11,564 bases of DNA, from assembly GCA_937937835.1 (NCBI GenBank), contig CALDBJ010000052.1, positions 1 through 11,564 of the forward strand, read 5' to 3'. The notes beneath the pieces were generated by a model. That model had not been told where the DNA came from. It searched no databases and saw nothing but the letters and a program-made list of their open reading frames with translations. Positions 1 to 6,692 of the stretch are shown piece after piece (the stretch's first letter is position 1; each line of letters opens with the position of its first letter). The DNA is from an uncultured Collinsella sp. Its GTDB lineage: Bacteria; Actinomycetota; Coriobacteriia; Coriobacteriales; Coriobacteriaceae. The translations under genes and the position numbers were made by a program.

Positions 1-59
1 CTGCGGGAACGGCCTGTCCGCCTAATGTGTTCGGCTGAGATCGGAAATCAACCACTTAC

Positions 60-132
60 GGGTTTTCCTGGGACGGGGCAGAAATAATCACTCTTCGAGC
101 GCTTATTTCTATCCACCGTCCCGATAAAACCC
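60..132. repeat. Nested 73-bp inverted repeat downstream of thiN
   Basis: Three successive pairs of arms are perfectly complementary: GGGTTTT (60-66) with AAAACCC (126-132), GGGACGG (70-76) with CCGTCCC (116-122), and AGAAATAA (80-87) with TTATTTCT (103-110). They are separated by small internal loops and a 15-nt apical loop. The element begins 15 nt past the thiN stop codon on the minus strand. It may act as a transcript-ending or stabilising structure for the HAD-thiN unit, but a clean U-tract after the stem is missing. It could also be a small mobile-type repeat; I see no target-site duplication. The rest of 1-146 shows no gene. Confidence 0.6.
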
Positions 133-146
133 TGATGCGATAGACC

Positions 147-788
147 TTACCTGTAGAGGTAAGCGATGGCGGTGCCGGTGTAGACTTGGATTGTGGCTGT
201 TGACCTGACGACGTTGCTAATGCCCGTGTCGGCCAACAGGCCCAGCGAGGCGTGATCTAACTCCCACTCTAGACCGTGTTCGCTTACCACCGTCCCAGGC
301 GCTATGGCGATGATGGAGAATGTCTTGCCTTCGGCGCCCTCGATGGTCCACGACTCACCTATGTGAAGAATGCGGGAGACCACCTTGTCCTCGGCAATCC
401 AGACTGGGGCGTCTTTGTAGTTGGCTAGTAGGCCTAGGACGCTTAGGGCCATATCCGGGCGGCTGCCGGTGGCGCAGGTTGCTACCACTTCGGCGGCTGG
501 CCAGCGGCGGCGGACGGAATTGAGCGCCAGTGCCAGATCGGTATAGTCCTTGTAGGGGTCGTGGCGCTCTACCTCAAAGGCTTCAGCGGCATCGACCAGA
601 GCGCGTCCCTCATCGCTTACGGTGTCGGCGTCGCCCACGTAGACGTCGCAGCTCAGGCCAGCGCCCAGCAGCGCATCGAGCCCGCGGTCCACGGCGACAA
701 CGTGGTCGCACTCCCCAGCTAGCCTACGCAACAGATCCGCGCTTGCCACCACGGGTGAGCCGCAGACCACTAATACCTTGCAAGCCAC
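147..788 (-). CDS. thiN: Thiamine pyrophosphokinase (thiamine diphosphokinase)
   Basis: The product should transfer pyrophosphate from ATP to thiamine, giving thiamine diphosphate, in the cytoplasm. The 213-residue length is usual for the family. The family motifs appear in order: DRG (34-36), GDADT (52-56) and KDYTD (80-84), which are the acidic metal and nucleotide-binding elements; then GSRPDM (108-113), matching the GxRxDH element; then GLEWEL (172-177) and SN (191-192) of the C-terminal thiamine-binding beta domain. The His of the usual DH pair is Met here (M113), a possible minor deviation. The start is GTG (786-788), with GAGGG close upstream. The gene begins 9 nt after the HAD stop codon on the same strand, so the two are very likely cotranscribed. 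thiN is the family name; the annotation could equally read thiamine diphosphokinase. Confidence 0.88.
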   Translation of the reverse strand: MACKVLVVCGSPVVASADLLRRLAGECDHVVAVDRGLDALLGAGLSCDVYVGDADTVSDEGRALVDAAEAFEVERHDPYKDYTDLALALNSVRRRWPAAEVVATCATGSRPDMALSVLGLLANYKDAPVWIAEDKVVSRILHIGESWTIEGAEGKTFSIIAIAPGTVVSEHGLEWELDHASLGLLADTGISNVVRSTATIQVYTGTAIAYLYR

Positions 789-797
789 AGCCCTCGC

Positions 798-1487
798 CTA
801 TCCCTCAAACGAAAGCACGCGGGCCAGATCCAGGTCCTCATAGCTGTCGATAAAGATATCGCAGTTGGCGCGCACATCGTCGCGCATCATACGGCCGTGC
901 GGGTCATAGATGCCCACACGCTTAAAGCCGGCGGTGCCAGAGCTCTTAAGGCCAAAGACAGCGTCCTCAAACACCCATGCGCGCTTAAACTTATGCCCAT
1001 GGCGCTCCTCCAGGCGGCGTAGCGCCAACTCGTACACATCGGGGAACTGCTTGGAACGACCTGCCTCGCCCGTGGTGGTCACAAACTCCATGTAGGCGTC
1101 GAGCCCGGCGCCAGCGAGCGCGGACTGCACCAGCTCGGCCGGCGTGGACGTAGCCACGCACATGGCAATGCCTGCCGCCTTCGCCTGCTCCAAAAACGCC
1201 AGGAGCCCCTCGCGCGGCGGCACCTTGGAGTAGCCATCGATCAGGATGTCGCTAAGCTCGCGATACAGCTCCTCGCCATTCGCGCCAATGCCCCACGTGT
1301 CGTGGTAGGCCTGGCACTCATCCTCGAGCGACAAATGCTCAAACTGGGCAAAATCGTCGACCGTCACGTCGACACCGTGGCGGTGCAATAACTCGGGCTG
1401 GGCATAGGCCCAAACGGGCGTGCTATTTACCAGCGTGCCGTCGCAATCGAAAACAAAAGCAACCTTGGGAGCGGCGGTATGGGACAT
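798..1487 (-). CDS. HAD-superfamily phosphatase (beta-phosphoglucomutase-like subfamily)
   Basis: This is a 229-residue haloacid dehalogenase-type hydrolase of the phosphoglycolate phosphatase / beta-phosphoglucomutase group with an alpha-helical cap. Motif I is DCDGT (14-18), where D14 is the expected nucleophile and D16 the acid/base. Motif II is the TST stretch at 113-115, motif III is probably K146, and motif IV is FEDA (173-176). Substrate cannot be read from sequence; a small sugar phosphate or nucleotide is plausible. I chose ATG 1485-1487 over the upstream TTG (1506-1508) because GAAAGG (1495-1500 on the reverse strand) lies 7 nt before this ATG and there is no comparable site before the TTG. 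The gene is first in a two-gene unit with thiN. Its promoter region is shared with the divergent glycogen operon, so a link to sugar-phosphate metabolism is possible but is inference. Confidence 0.85.
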   Translation of the reverse strand: MSHTAAPKVAFVFDCDGTLVNSTPVWAYAQPELLHRHGVDVTVDDFAQFEHLSLEDECQAYHDTWGIGANGEELYRELSDILIDGYSKVPPREGLLAFLEQAKAAGIAMCVATSTPAELVQSALAGAGLDAYMEFVTTTGEAGRSKQFPDVYELALRRLEERHGHKFKRAWVFEDAVFGLKSSGTAGFKRVGIYDPHGRMMRDDVRANCDIFIDSYEDLDLARVLSFEG

Positions 1488-1509
1488 AAACGAACCTTTC
1501 GATATCAAA

Positions 1510-1540
1510 TGGTAAACATCCTGCTAAAAACGTTTTACCA
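1510..1540. promoter_or_regulatory. Candidate operator 1 (TGGTAAAC ... GTTTTACCA)
   Basis: TGGTAAAC (1510-1517) faces GTTTTACCA (1532-1540). The right arm sits in a perfect AAAACGTTTT palindrome (1527-1536) with a central CG, typical of LacI-family operators. It lies between the HAD start codon and the HAD promoter candidate. Repressor identity is inference; no regulator gene is in the window. Confidence 0.5.
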
Positions 1541-1557
1541 AACGTCAGCCAAACAAT

Positions 1558-1586
1558 TTTGAAACCCAAATTGGTAAAACTGTCAA
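1558..1586 (-). promoter_or_regulatory. Candidate promoter for HAD-thiN
   Basis: On the minus strand a perfect -35 TTGACA (1581-1586) is followed after 17 nt by a weak -10, TTCAAA (1558-1563); CAAAAT at a 19-nt spacing is an alternative. The -35 straddles the left arm and spacer of operator 2, so a protein bound to the dyad should block this promoter. Confidence 0.5.
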
Positions 1587-1597
1587 GAGTTTTACCA
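1572..1597. promoter_or_regulatory. Candidate operator 2, perfect 10-bp dyad
   Basis: TGGTAAAACT (1572-1581) and AGTTTTACCA (1588-1597) are exact reverse complements with a 6-nt spacer. The half-site matches those of operator 1. The dyad overlaps the minus-strand -35 and also the candidate plus-strand -35, as expected for joint control of the divergent HAD-thiN unit and glycogen operon. Confidence 0.6.
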
Positions 1598-1621
1598 CGT
1601 CAAATCTGCCAGTGGTATAAA
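1592..1621 (+). promoter_or_regulatory. Candidate promoter of the glycogen operon
   Basis: A -35-like TTACCA (1592-1597, 4 of 6 to consensus) lies 18 nt before TATAAA (1616-1621, 5 of 6). The -35 is part of the right arm of operator 2. A transcript starting near 1628 would have a leader of about 200 nt before glgB. Confidence 0.45.
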
Positions 1622-1690
1622 CATGTCGCTTACCGATTAAACGCCCCCGCAAATCCGCTTTCGTCCATAAAACTAACGCACAGGTGTTAT

Positions 1691-1750
1691 CGTAGTTTCT
1701 GCCGAAAGTTCCACCGAGCACGCGAGGTGGAACGAATCACAGAAACTTCG
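1691..1750 (+). promoter_or_regulatory. Structured glgB 5' leader, hairpin A
   Basis: AGTTTCTG (1694-1701) pairs exactly with CAGAAACT (1740-1747). Inside it GTTCCACC (1708-1715) pairs exactly with GGTGGAAC (1726-1733). The two 8-bp stems are separated by a symmetric 6/6 internal loop and capped by a 10-nt loop; two further C-G pairs close the base beyond a T-T mismatch. No U-tract follows, so it is not a simple terminator. I do not recognise it as a known riboswitch class. A DNA-level protein site is the alternative. Confidence 0.55.
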
Positions 1751-1770
1751 CCGTCCCTTCGATTCGTGCA

Positions 1771-1802
1771 GCCTTGGACCTTTCGCATCTAGTCACCAAG
1801 GC
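1771..1802 (+). promoter_or_regulatory. glgB leader hairpin B
   Basis: GCCTTGG (1771-1777) is the exact reverse complement of CCAAGGC (1796-1802), with an 18-nt loop and possible extra A-T and C-G pairs at 1778-1779 with 1792-1793. It lies 31 nt before the chosen glgB start codon, between hairpin A and the ribosome-binding region. Confidence 0.4.
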
Positions 1803-1833
1803 AACACGCTGCCGCGTCATGATGGGATCAAAC

Positions 1834-4065
1834 GTGAGCGATACAAAGCTAAAGCCAACGGCTAAAAAGCCCGCAACCCGCAAACCGGCTCCGCACACAC
1901 CGGAGCTCTCCAAGGACGATGTCTACCTGTTTGGCATTGGAATGTGGGAGCGCAGCTGGGAAAAGATGGGCGCGCATCCCGACACGCAGCAGCGCACGCG
2001 CGGCTGGCGCTTTTGCGTTTGGGCGCCCGACGTAAAGAGTGTCCATGTCATTGGTGAATTTAACGACTGGGATGAGCAGGCCAACCCGCTGGTGCCCGTG
2101 CATACGAGCGCTATTTGGGAAGGCTTTATTCCTGGCGCCGAGCAGGGTCAGCTCTATAAATATCTTATTGAGACCAACGAGGGTGAAAAGCTCTACAAGG
2201 CCGATCCGTATGCCTTTAAGGCCGAGTGCCCTCCGGGTACCGCGAGCGTGCTGTGGACCCTCGATGGCTACAAGTGGAACGACGCCGCGTGGCTCAAGCG
2301 CCGCGCCAGCCACAACCACATGTCGCAGCCGCTCAACATCTACGAGGTGCATATTGGCTCGTGGAAGCGCCACGGCGACACGCCGCAGGGCGAGCCCGAC
2401 GAGTACGGCAACTACCCCGGCCCCATGGATCCTTTCCCCGCGCAGCGCGGCGAGTTCTACACCTACGACGACTTGTCGGTGGAGCTCGTGGACTACGTGC
2501 GCGACATGGGCTACACGCATATCGAGGTCATGCCGCTCATGGAGCATCCCTTCGACGGCTCCTGGGGCTACCAGACGACCGGCTACTATGCCGCCACGTC
2601 GCGCTACGGTAACCCGCAGCAGCTCATGCACTTTATCGATGCGTGCCACGAGGCGGGCATCGGCGTGATCATGGACTGGGTGCCCGGCGGCTTTTGTGCC
2701 GACTCCCACGGTCTTGCCACCTTTAACGGCCACATGCTGTTTGAGCACGAGATTCACCCCAACTGGGGTACGCACAAGTTCGACTTCGCCCGCGGCGAGG
2801 TCCGCTCCTTCCTGGTCTCCAACGTGCTGTACTGGCTCGAGAACTTCCACGTGGATGGCATCCGCATGGACGGCGTGTCCAGCATGCTGTACCTCAACTT
2901 TGGCATCGACGATCCGGGGCAAAAGAAGTTCAACAAGTACGGTACCGAGGAGGACCTGGACGCCAGCGCGTTCATTCGCCAGGTCAACTGCGCCGTGGAG
3001 GCGCACTACCCCGACGTGATGATGATGGCCGAGGAGTCCACCGCGTGGCCGCTCGTGACCTATCCGCCGCAGGACGGCGGCCTGGGCTTCCACTACAAGT
3101 GGGACATGGGCTGGATGAACGACACCCTGCACTACATGCAGACCGATTTTCCGTGGCGCCCCGGCAACCACGGGCTGCTCACGTTCTCCATCATGTACGC
3201 CTTTACCGAGAACTTCATTTGCCCGCTCAGCCACGACGAGGTCGTGCACGGCAAGTGCTCGCTGATCGGCCGCATGCCGGGCGACTGGTGGCGCCAGTTT
3301 GCCGGCCTGCGCACGCTGGCCTTCTACCAGATGACGCACCCCGGTGCAAAGCTCAACTTTATGGGCAACGAGATCGGCCAGTTTATCGAGTGGCGCTACT
3401 ACGAGTCCATCCAGTGGTTCCTGACTGAGGAGTACGAGACTCACCGTCATCATCAGGCGTTTATCAAGGCGCTCAACCATCTGTACACCGCCGAGCCCGC
3501 CCTATACGAGCGCGGCTACACCGACGACGGCTTTACCTGGATCGACGCGGACAACTCCAAGCAGTCCATCGTGAGCTTTGTGCGCCAGGGCGAGGACGTC
3601 GATAACGACCTGGTGATTCTGATCAACTTTGACCCGGCGAGCTACGAGAGCTTCCGCGTGGGCGTGCCGCGCGAGGGTGACTGGGAGGTCATCTTCGATT
3701 CCGACCGTCCCGAGTTTGGCGGCAGCGGCTATGCCGGTGAGGAGCCCTACACCTGCTCGAGCGAGCCCTATCCCTGGAACGGGCAGATGGACTCCATCGA
3801 GATTAAGGTGCCCGGCCTTGCAGGCGTGGTACTTAAGCGCCGCGGTCCCAGCAGCTATAAGCCGCCCGTGGTCGAGGAGCCCAAGAAGGCGACGCGCAAG
3901 CGCATGTCCTCGGTGAAGCCCAAGGCCGCAGCTGCTAAGAAGGCTCCGGCTAAGGCGAAGGCTGCCAAGCCCGCCGCCAAGGCTTCGGCCAAGTCCACCA
4001 CGGCCAAGAAGGCTGCTTCCAAGGCCAAGGCAGCTGCCGTTAAGGATCCTGCCAAGAAAGCGTAA
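1834..4065 (+). CDS. glgB: 1,4-alpha-glucan branching enzyme with basic C-terminal tail
   Basis: GH13 branching enzyme: it cuts an alpha-1,4 glucan chain and rejoins it by an alpha-1,6 bond. A CBM48-type N-terminal domain (about 57-150, with FCVWAP at 60-65 and GEFNDWD at 74-80) precedes the catalytic barrel. Expected catalytic residues are present: D346 in RMDG (nucleophile), E400 in AEEST (acid/base) and D468 in SHDEVVHGK (transition-state Asp). The C-terminal beta domain ends near 670. Residues about 681-743 are a Lys/Ala tail not typical of the family. The extreme N-terminus is also Lys/Pro-rich. The start is uncertain: I chose GTG 1834 (protein beginning MSDTK) with GGGA 6 nt upstream; ATG 1819 or 1822 are alternatives, and the farther TTG 1774 lacks a ribosome site. 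It is first gene of the operon. Confidence 0.93.
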   Translation: MSDTKLKPTAKKPATRKPAPHTPELSKDDVYLFGIGMWERSWEKMGAHPDTQQRTRGWRFCVWAPDVKSVHVIGEFNDWDEQANPLVPVHTSAIWEGFIPGAEQGQLYKYLIETNEGEKLYKADPYAFKAECPPGTASVLWTLDGYKWNDAAWLKRRASHNHMSQPLNIYEVHIGSWKRHGDTPQGEPDEYGNYPGPMDPFPAQRGEFYTYDDLSVELVDYVRDMGYTHIEVMPLMEHPFDGSWGYQTTGYYAATSRYGNPQQLMHFIDACHEAGIGVIMDWVPGGFCADSHGLATFNGHMLFEHEIHPNWGTHKFDFARGEVRSFLVSNVLYWLENFHVDGIRMDGVSSMLYLNFGIDDPGQKKFNKYGTEEDLDASAFIRQVNCAVEAHYPDVMMMAEESTAWPLVTYPPQDGGLGFHYKWDMGWMNDTLHYMQTDFPWRPGNHGLLTFSIMYAFTENFICPLSHDEVVHGKCSLIGRMPGDWWRQFAGLRTLAFYQMTHPGAKLNFMGNEIGQFIEWRYYESIQWFLTEEYETHRHHQAFIKALNHLYTAEPALYERGYTDDGFTWIDADNSKQSIVSFVRQGEDVDNDLVILINFDPASYESFRVGVPREGDWEVIFDSDRPEFGGSGYAGEEPYTCSSEPYPWNGQMDSIEIKVPGLAGVVLKRRGPSSYKPPVVEEPKKATRKRMSSVKPKAAAAKKAPAKAKAAKPAAKASAKSTTAKKAASKAKAAAVKDPAKKA
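3874..4062 (+). other. GlgB Lys/Ala-rich tail (residues 681-743)
   Basis: By hand count these 63 residues contain 19 Lys, 2 Arg and 23 Ala against 3 acidic residues (net about +18), with AAKK, PAKAKAAK and AKKAASK patterns like histone H1 C-termini. It follows the branching-enzyme fold in the same frame and stops at TAA. Predicted to be disordered. Confidence 0.85.
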
Positions 4066-4090
4066 CAAAGGTGTTACCACTGTAATTACC

Positions 4091-4105
4091 CGCCCCGCCG
4101 GGGCG
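4091..4105 (+). other. Small GC hairpin between glgB and glgP
   Basis: CGCCCC (4091-4096) pairs exactly with GGGGCG (4100-4105) across a 3-nt loop. No T-run follows, so it is not a convincing terminator. TAGGAT (4106-4111) directly after it resembles a -10 box but has no good -35. Confidence 0.4.
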
Positions 4106-4123
4106 TAGGATACAAGTCATAAC

Positions 4124-4157
4124 CGTTCCGGGAGAAACATCCCCGGGGGAAGGAACG
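4124..4157 (+). promoter_or_regulatory. glgP ribosome-binding-site hairpin
   Basis: CGTTCC (4124-4129) is the exact complement of GGAACG (4152-4157), which overlaps the AAGGA Shine-Dalgarno (4150-4154) and ends one nt before the glgP ATG. GGGA (4130-4133) can pair with TCCC (4140-4143) inside it. If formed, this would mask the ribosome site of glgP. Confidence 0.45.
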
Positions 4158-4158
4158 T

Positions 4159-6585
4159 ATGAATAAGATCTTCGACAACAAGCAGGAGTTTACCGAGCTC
4201 TATCGCGATGCCGTCATGAGCATCAGCGGCAAGAGCGTCGAGGCCGCCAGCGACCTCGACCGCTTTAACGCCCTGGCCAAGCTCGTGGCCGAGAAGGCAC
4301 GCACCGTTGCCACCAAGAGCGACGCCCGCGCCACCGCCGAGGGCAAGAAGCGCGTGTACTACTTCTCGATCGAGTTTTTGATCGGCCGCCTGCTCGACAA
4401 CTACCTGCTCAACTTTGGCGTGCGCGACATGGTCGCCGAGGCGCTCGACGACATGGGCTTCGATCTGTCCGTCATTGAGAACCAGGAGCCCGATCCGGCT
4501 CTGGGCAACGGTGGTCTGGGCCGTCTTGCCGCATGCTTCCTGGATTCCATGGCAGCCGAGGGCATCGCCGGCTACGGCAACGGCATGCGCTACCGCTACG
4601 GCCTGTTTAAGCAGGAGATCGTCAACGGCAGCCAGGTCGAGGCTACCGACGAGTGGCTCACCCATGGCTATCCCTGGGAGGTCCGCCGTCAGGACAAGGC
4701 CGTGACCATCAAGTTTGGTGGCCGCGTCGAGGGCTTTGAGGAGAACGGCCGCACGTTCTACCGCACGGTGGACACGCAGGACATCCTTGCCGTTCCCTAT
4801 GACATCCCCGTTGTGGGCTATGCTGGCGAGACCGTCAACAAGCTGCGCGTCTGGGCCGCTGAGCCGGTCGAGGAGCACTTCGATCTGGAGGCTTTCAACC
4901 GCGGCGACTACGCCCTGGCAGATGCCGAGCGCGCCGAGGCCGAGGCCATCAGCGCCATCCTCTACCCCAACGACGCCGGCGAGCACGGCCGTCTGCTGCG
5001 CCTGAAGCAGGAGTACCTGTTTGTCTCGGCCGGCATCTACAGCCTGCTCGACACCTTTGAGAAGGAGCACGGCGCAAACTGGGAGCTGCTGCCGCAGTTT
5101 GTGGCCATCCATACCAACGATACCCACCCTGCCATGTGCGGCCCCGAGCTCATGCGCATCCTCATCGACGAGAAGAAGCTCGAGTGGGATGACGCCTGGA
5201 ACATCGTGACGCAGGTCGTGAGCTACACCAACCACACCATCCTGCCCGAGGCTCTGGAGAAGTGGCCCATCGGCACGTTCTCCAAGCTCCTCCCCCGCGT
5301 GTACCAGATCATCGACGAGATCAGCCGCCGTTGGCACGAGTCGTTCGACACCACGCAGGAGGGCTGGCAGGAGCGTCTGCGCCAGACCGCCATCCTGTGG
5401 GACGGCGAGATTCGCATGGCCAACCTGTCCGTGATCTGCAGCCATAACGTCAACGGCGTGGCAAAGATCCACTCCGACATCATCAAGAACATCGTGCTCA
5501 AGGACTTCTATGCCCTGACGCCCGAAAAGTTCAACAACAAGACCAACGGCATCTCGCACCGTCGCTTCTTTGCCGAGGCCAACCCCACCTACGCCAAGCT
5601 CGTCACCGAGGCCATTGGCGACGGATGGCTGAAGGACGCCTTTGAGCTGGAGAAGCTCAAAGAGTTTAAGGACGACACCGAGTTCCTGAAGGCCGTGGGT
5701 GCCTCCAAGCGCGCCAACAAGGAGCGCCTGGCCGCCTACGTTAAGGCCGAGACCGGTCTGGTCATCGACCCCAACACCGTCTTTGATGTTCAGGTTAAGC
5801 GCTTCCACGCCTACAAGCGCCAGCTCATGAACATCATGAAGGTGATGGACATCTACAACCGTCGCATCGCCGACCCCAACTTCCATGTGACGCCGACGAC
5901 CTTCATCTTTAGCGGTAAGGCTGCCTCGAGCTACACCTTTGCCAAGGAGACCATCCGCCTCATTAACTCCGTGGCCGACGTCATCAACAACGATGCCCGC
6001 GTCAACGAGGTCATGAAGGTATGCTTTATCCCCAACTTCCGCGTAAGTAACGCCCAGCTCATCTACCCCGCCGCCGAGATCTCGGAGCAGATCTCCACGG
6101 CCGGCAAGGAGGCCTCGGGCACGTCCAACATGAAGCTCATGATGAACGGCGCCATTACGCTGGGTACCCTCGACGGCGCCAACATCGAGATCGCCGACCT
6201 GGCCGGCCGCGAGAACGAGGCCATCTTTGGCCTGACCGCTCCCGAGGTCGAGCAGCTCTGGGCATCCAATAGCTACTTTGCGTGGGATACGCTCAACAAC
6301 GATCGCGAGCGTCTGGGCCGCGTGATGGACGAGCTCAAGGACAACACCTTTGCGGGTCTTTCGGGCAACTTCGAGAGTATCTACAACGAGCTCATGAACA
6401 ACAATGACCCCGACCTGGTCATGGCCGATTTCCGCAGCTACGTGGATGCGTGGGAGAAGCTCGCCGGCAGCTATGGCGACCAGGAGACCTGGAACCGCAA
6501 GGCCCTGCTCAACACCGCCTCCTCGGGCTGGTTCTCGAGCGACCGTACCATTCGCGAGTACCGCGACGAGATCTGGCACGCGTAA
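4159..6585 (+). CDS. glgP: Glycogen/starch/alpha-glucan phosphorylase
   Basis: GT35 phosphorylase: it releases glucose-1-phosphate from the non-reducing ends of glycogen using inorganic phosphate and pyridoxal 5'-phosphate. The 808-residue length fits the family. Seen in order: YYFSIEFLIGRLL (67-79), NGGLGRLAACFLDS (117-130), GYGMRYRYG-like region (138-148), HTNDTHPA (318-325), KTNGISHRRF (461-470), QVKRFHAYKRQ (545-555), and EASGTSNMK (651-659), where K659 is the expected PLP-binding lysine. The C-terminus SSDRTIREY (793-801) is also a family hallmark. The start ATG has GGGGGAAGGA upstream. It sits 93 nt after glgB, with no basic tail, unlike GlgB and GlgA. It supplies the breakdown arm within an otherwise biosynthetic operon. 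Confidence 0.96.
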   Translation: MNKIFDNKQEFTELYRDAVMSISGKSVEAASDLDRFNALAKLVAEKARTVATKSDARATAEGKKRVYYFSIEFLIGRLLDNYLLNFGVRDMVAEALDDMGFDLSVIENQEPDPALGNGGLGRLAACFLDSMAAEGIAGYGNGMRYRYGLFKQEIVNGSQVEATDEWLTHGYPWEVRRQDKAVTIKFGGRVEGFEENGRTFYRTVDTQDILAVPYDIPVVGYAGETVNKLRVWAAEPVEEHFDLEAFNRGDYALADAERAEAEAISAILYPNDAGEHGRLLRLKQEYLFVSAGIYSLLDTFEKEHGANWELLPQFVAIHTNDTHPAMCGPELMRILIDEKKLEWDDAWNIVTQVVSYTNHTILPEALEKWPIGTFSKLLPRVYQIIDEISRRWHESFDTTQEGWQERLRQTAILWDGEIRMANLSVICSHNVNGVAKIHSDIIKNIVLKDFYALTPEKFNNKTNGISHRRFFAEANPTYAKLVTEAIGDGWLKDAFELEKLKEFKDDTEFLKAVGASKRANKERLAAYVKAETGLVIDPNTVFDVQVKRFHAYKRQLMNIMKVMDIYNRRIADPNFHVTPTTFIFSGKAASSYTFAKETIRLINSVADVINNDARVNEVMKVCFIPNFRVSNAQLIYPAAEISEQISTAGKEASGTSNMKLMMNGAITLGTLDGANIEIADLAGRENEAIFGLTAPEVEQLWASNSYFAWDTLNNDRERLGRVMDELKDNTFAGLSGNFESIYNELMNNNDPDLVMADFRSYVDAWEKLAGSYGDQETWNRKALLNTASSGWFSSDRTIREYRDEIWHA

Positions 6586-6621
6586 AGCGCGCGAGCTCCC
6601 CTATGCCAGCACGGCATTACT

Positions 6622-6652
6622 CGACGGGCGTGACGTTGCGCCGCGCCCGTCG
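6622..6652 (+). other. 9-bp dyad between glgP and glgC
   Basis: CGACGGGCG (6622-6630) and CGCCCGTCG (6644-6652) are exact complements with a 13-nt loop. No T-tract follows, so an RNA-processing, stabilising or partial-attenuation role is more likely than full termination. A smaller ATGCC/GGCAT dyad (6603-6617) lies just before it. Confidence 0.5.
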
Positions 6653-6692
6653 CTAATGGGTTTAGGAACATCGATGACAGAAGGAGAAATCG

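Noticed and set aside
1559..1792. 77-residue plus-strand open frame in the intergenic region
   Set aside because: It starts at TTG inside the operator/promoter region, has no ribosome site and overlaps the leader hairpins.
1774..1833. N-terminal extension of GlgB from TTG 1774
   Set aside because: No ribosome-binding site precedes it and it begins within leader hairpin B; the extra residues do not resemble the family.
4106..4111. Internal promoter for glgP with TAGGAT as -10
   Set aside because: No acceptable -35 at 16-18 nt; only a GC-rich hairpin lies upstream.
4117..6579. 820-residue open frame antisense to glgP
   Set aside because: It is the codon-bias shadow of glgP in high-GC DNA. 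It has Val/Leu/Gly/His-rich composition with no domain, and glgP on the other strand is unambiguous.
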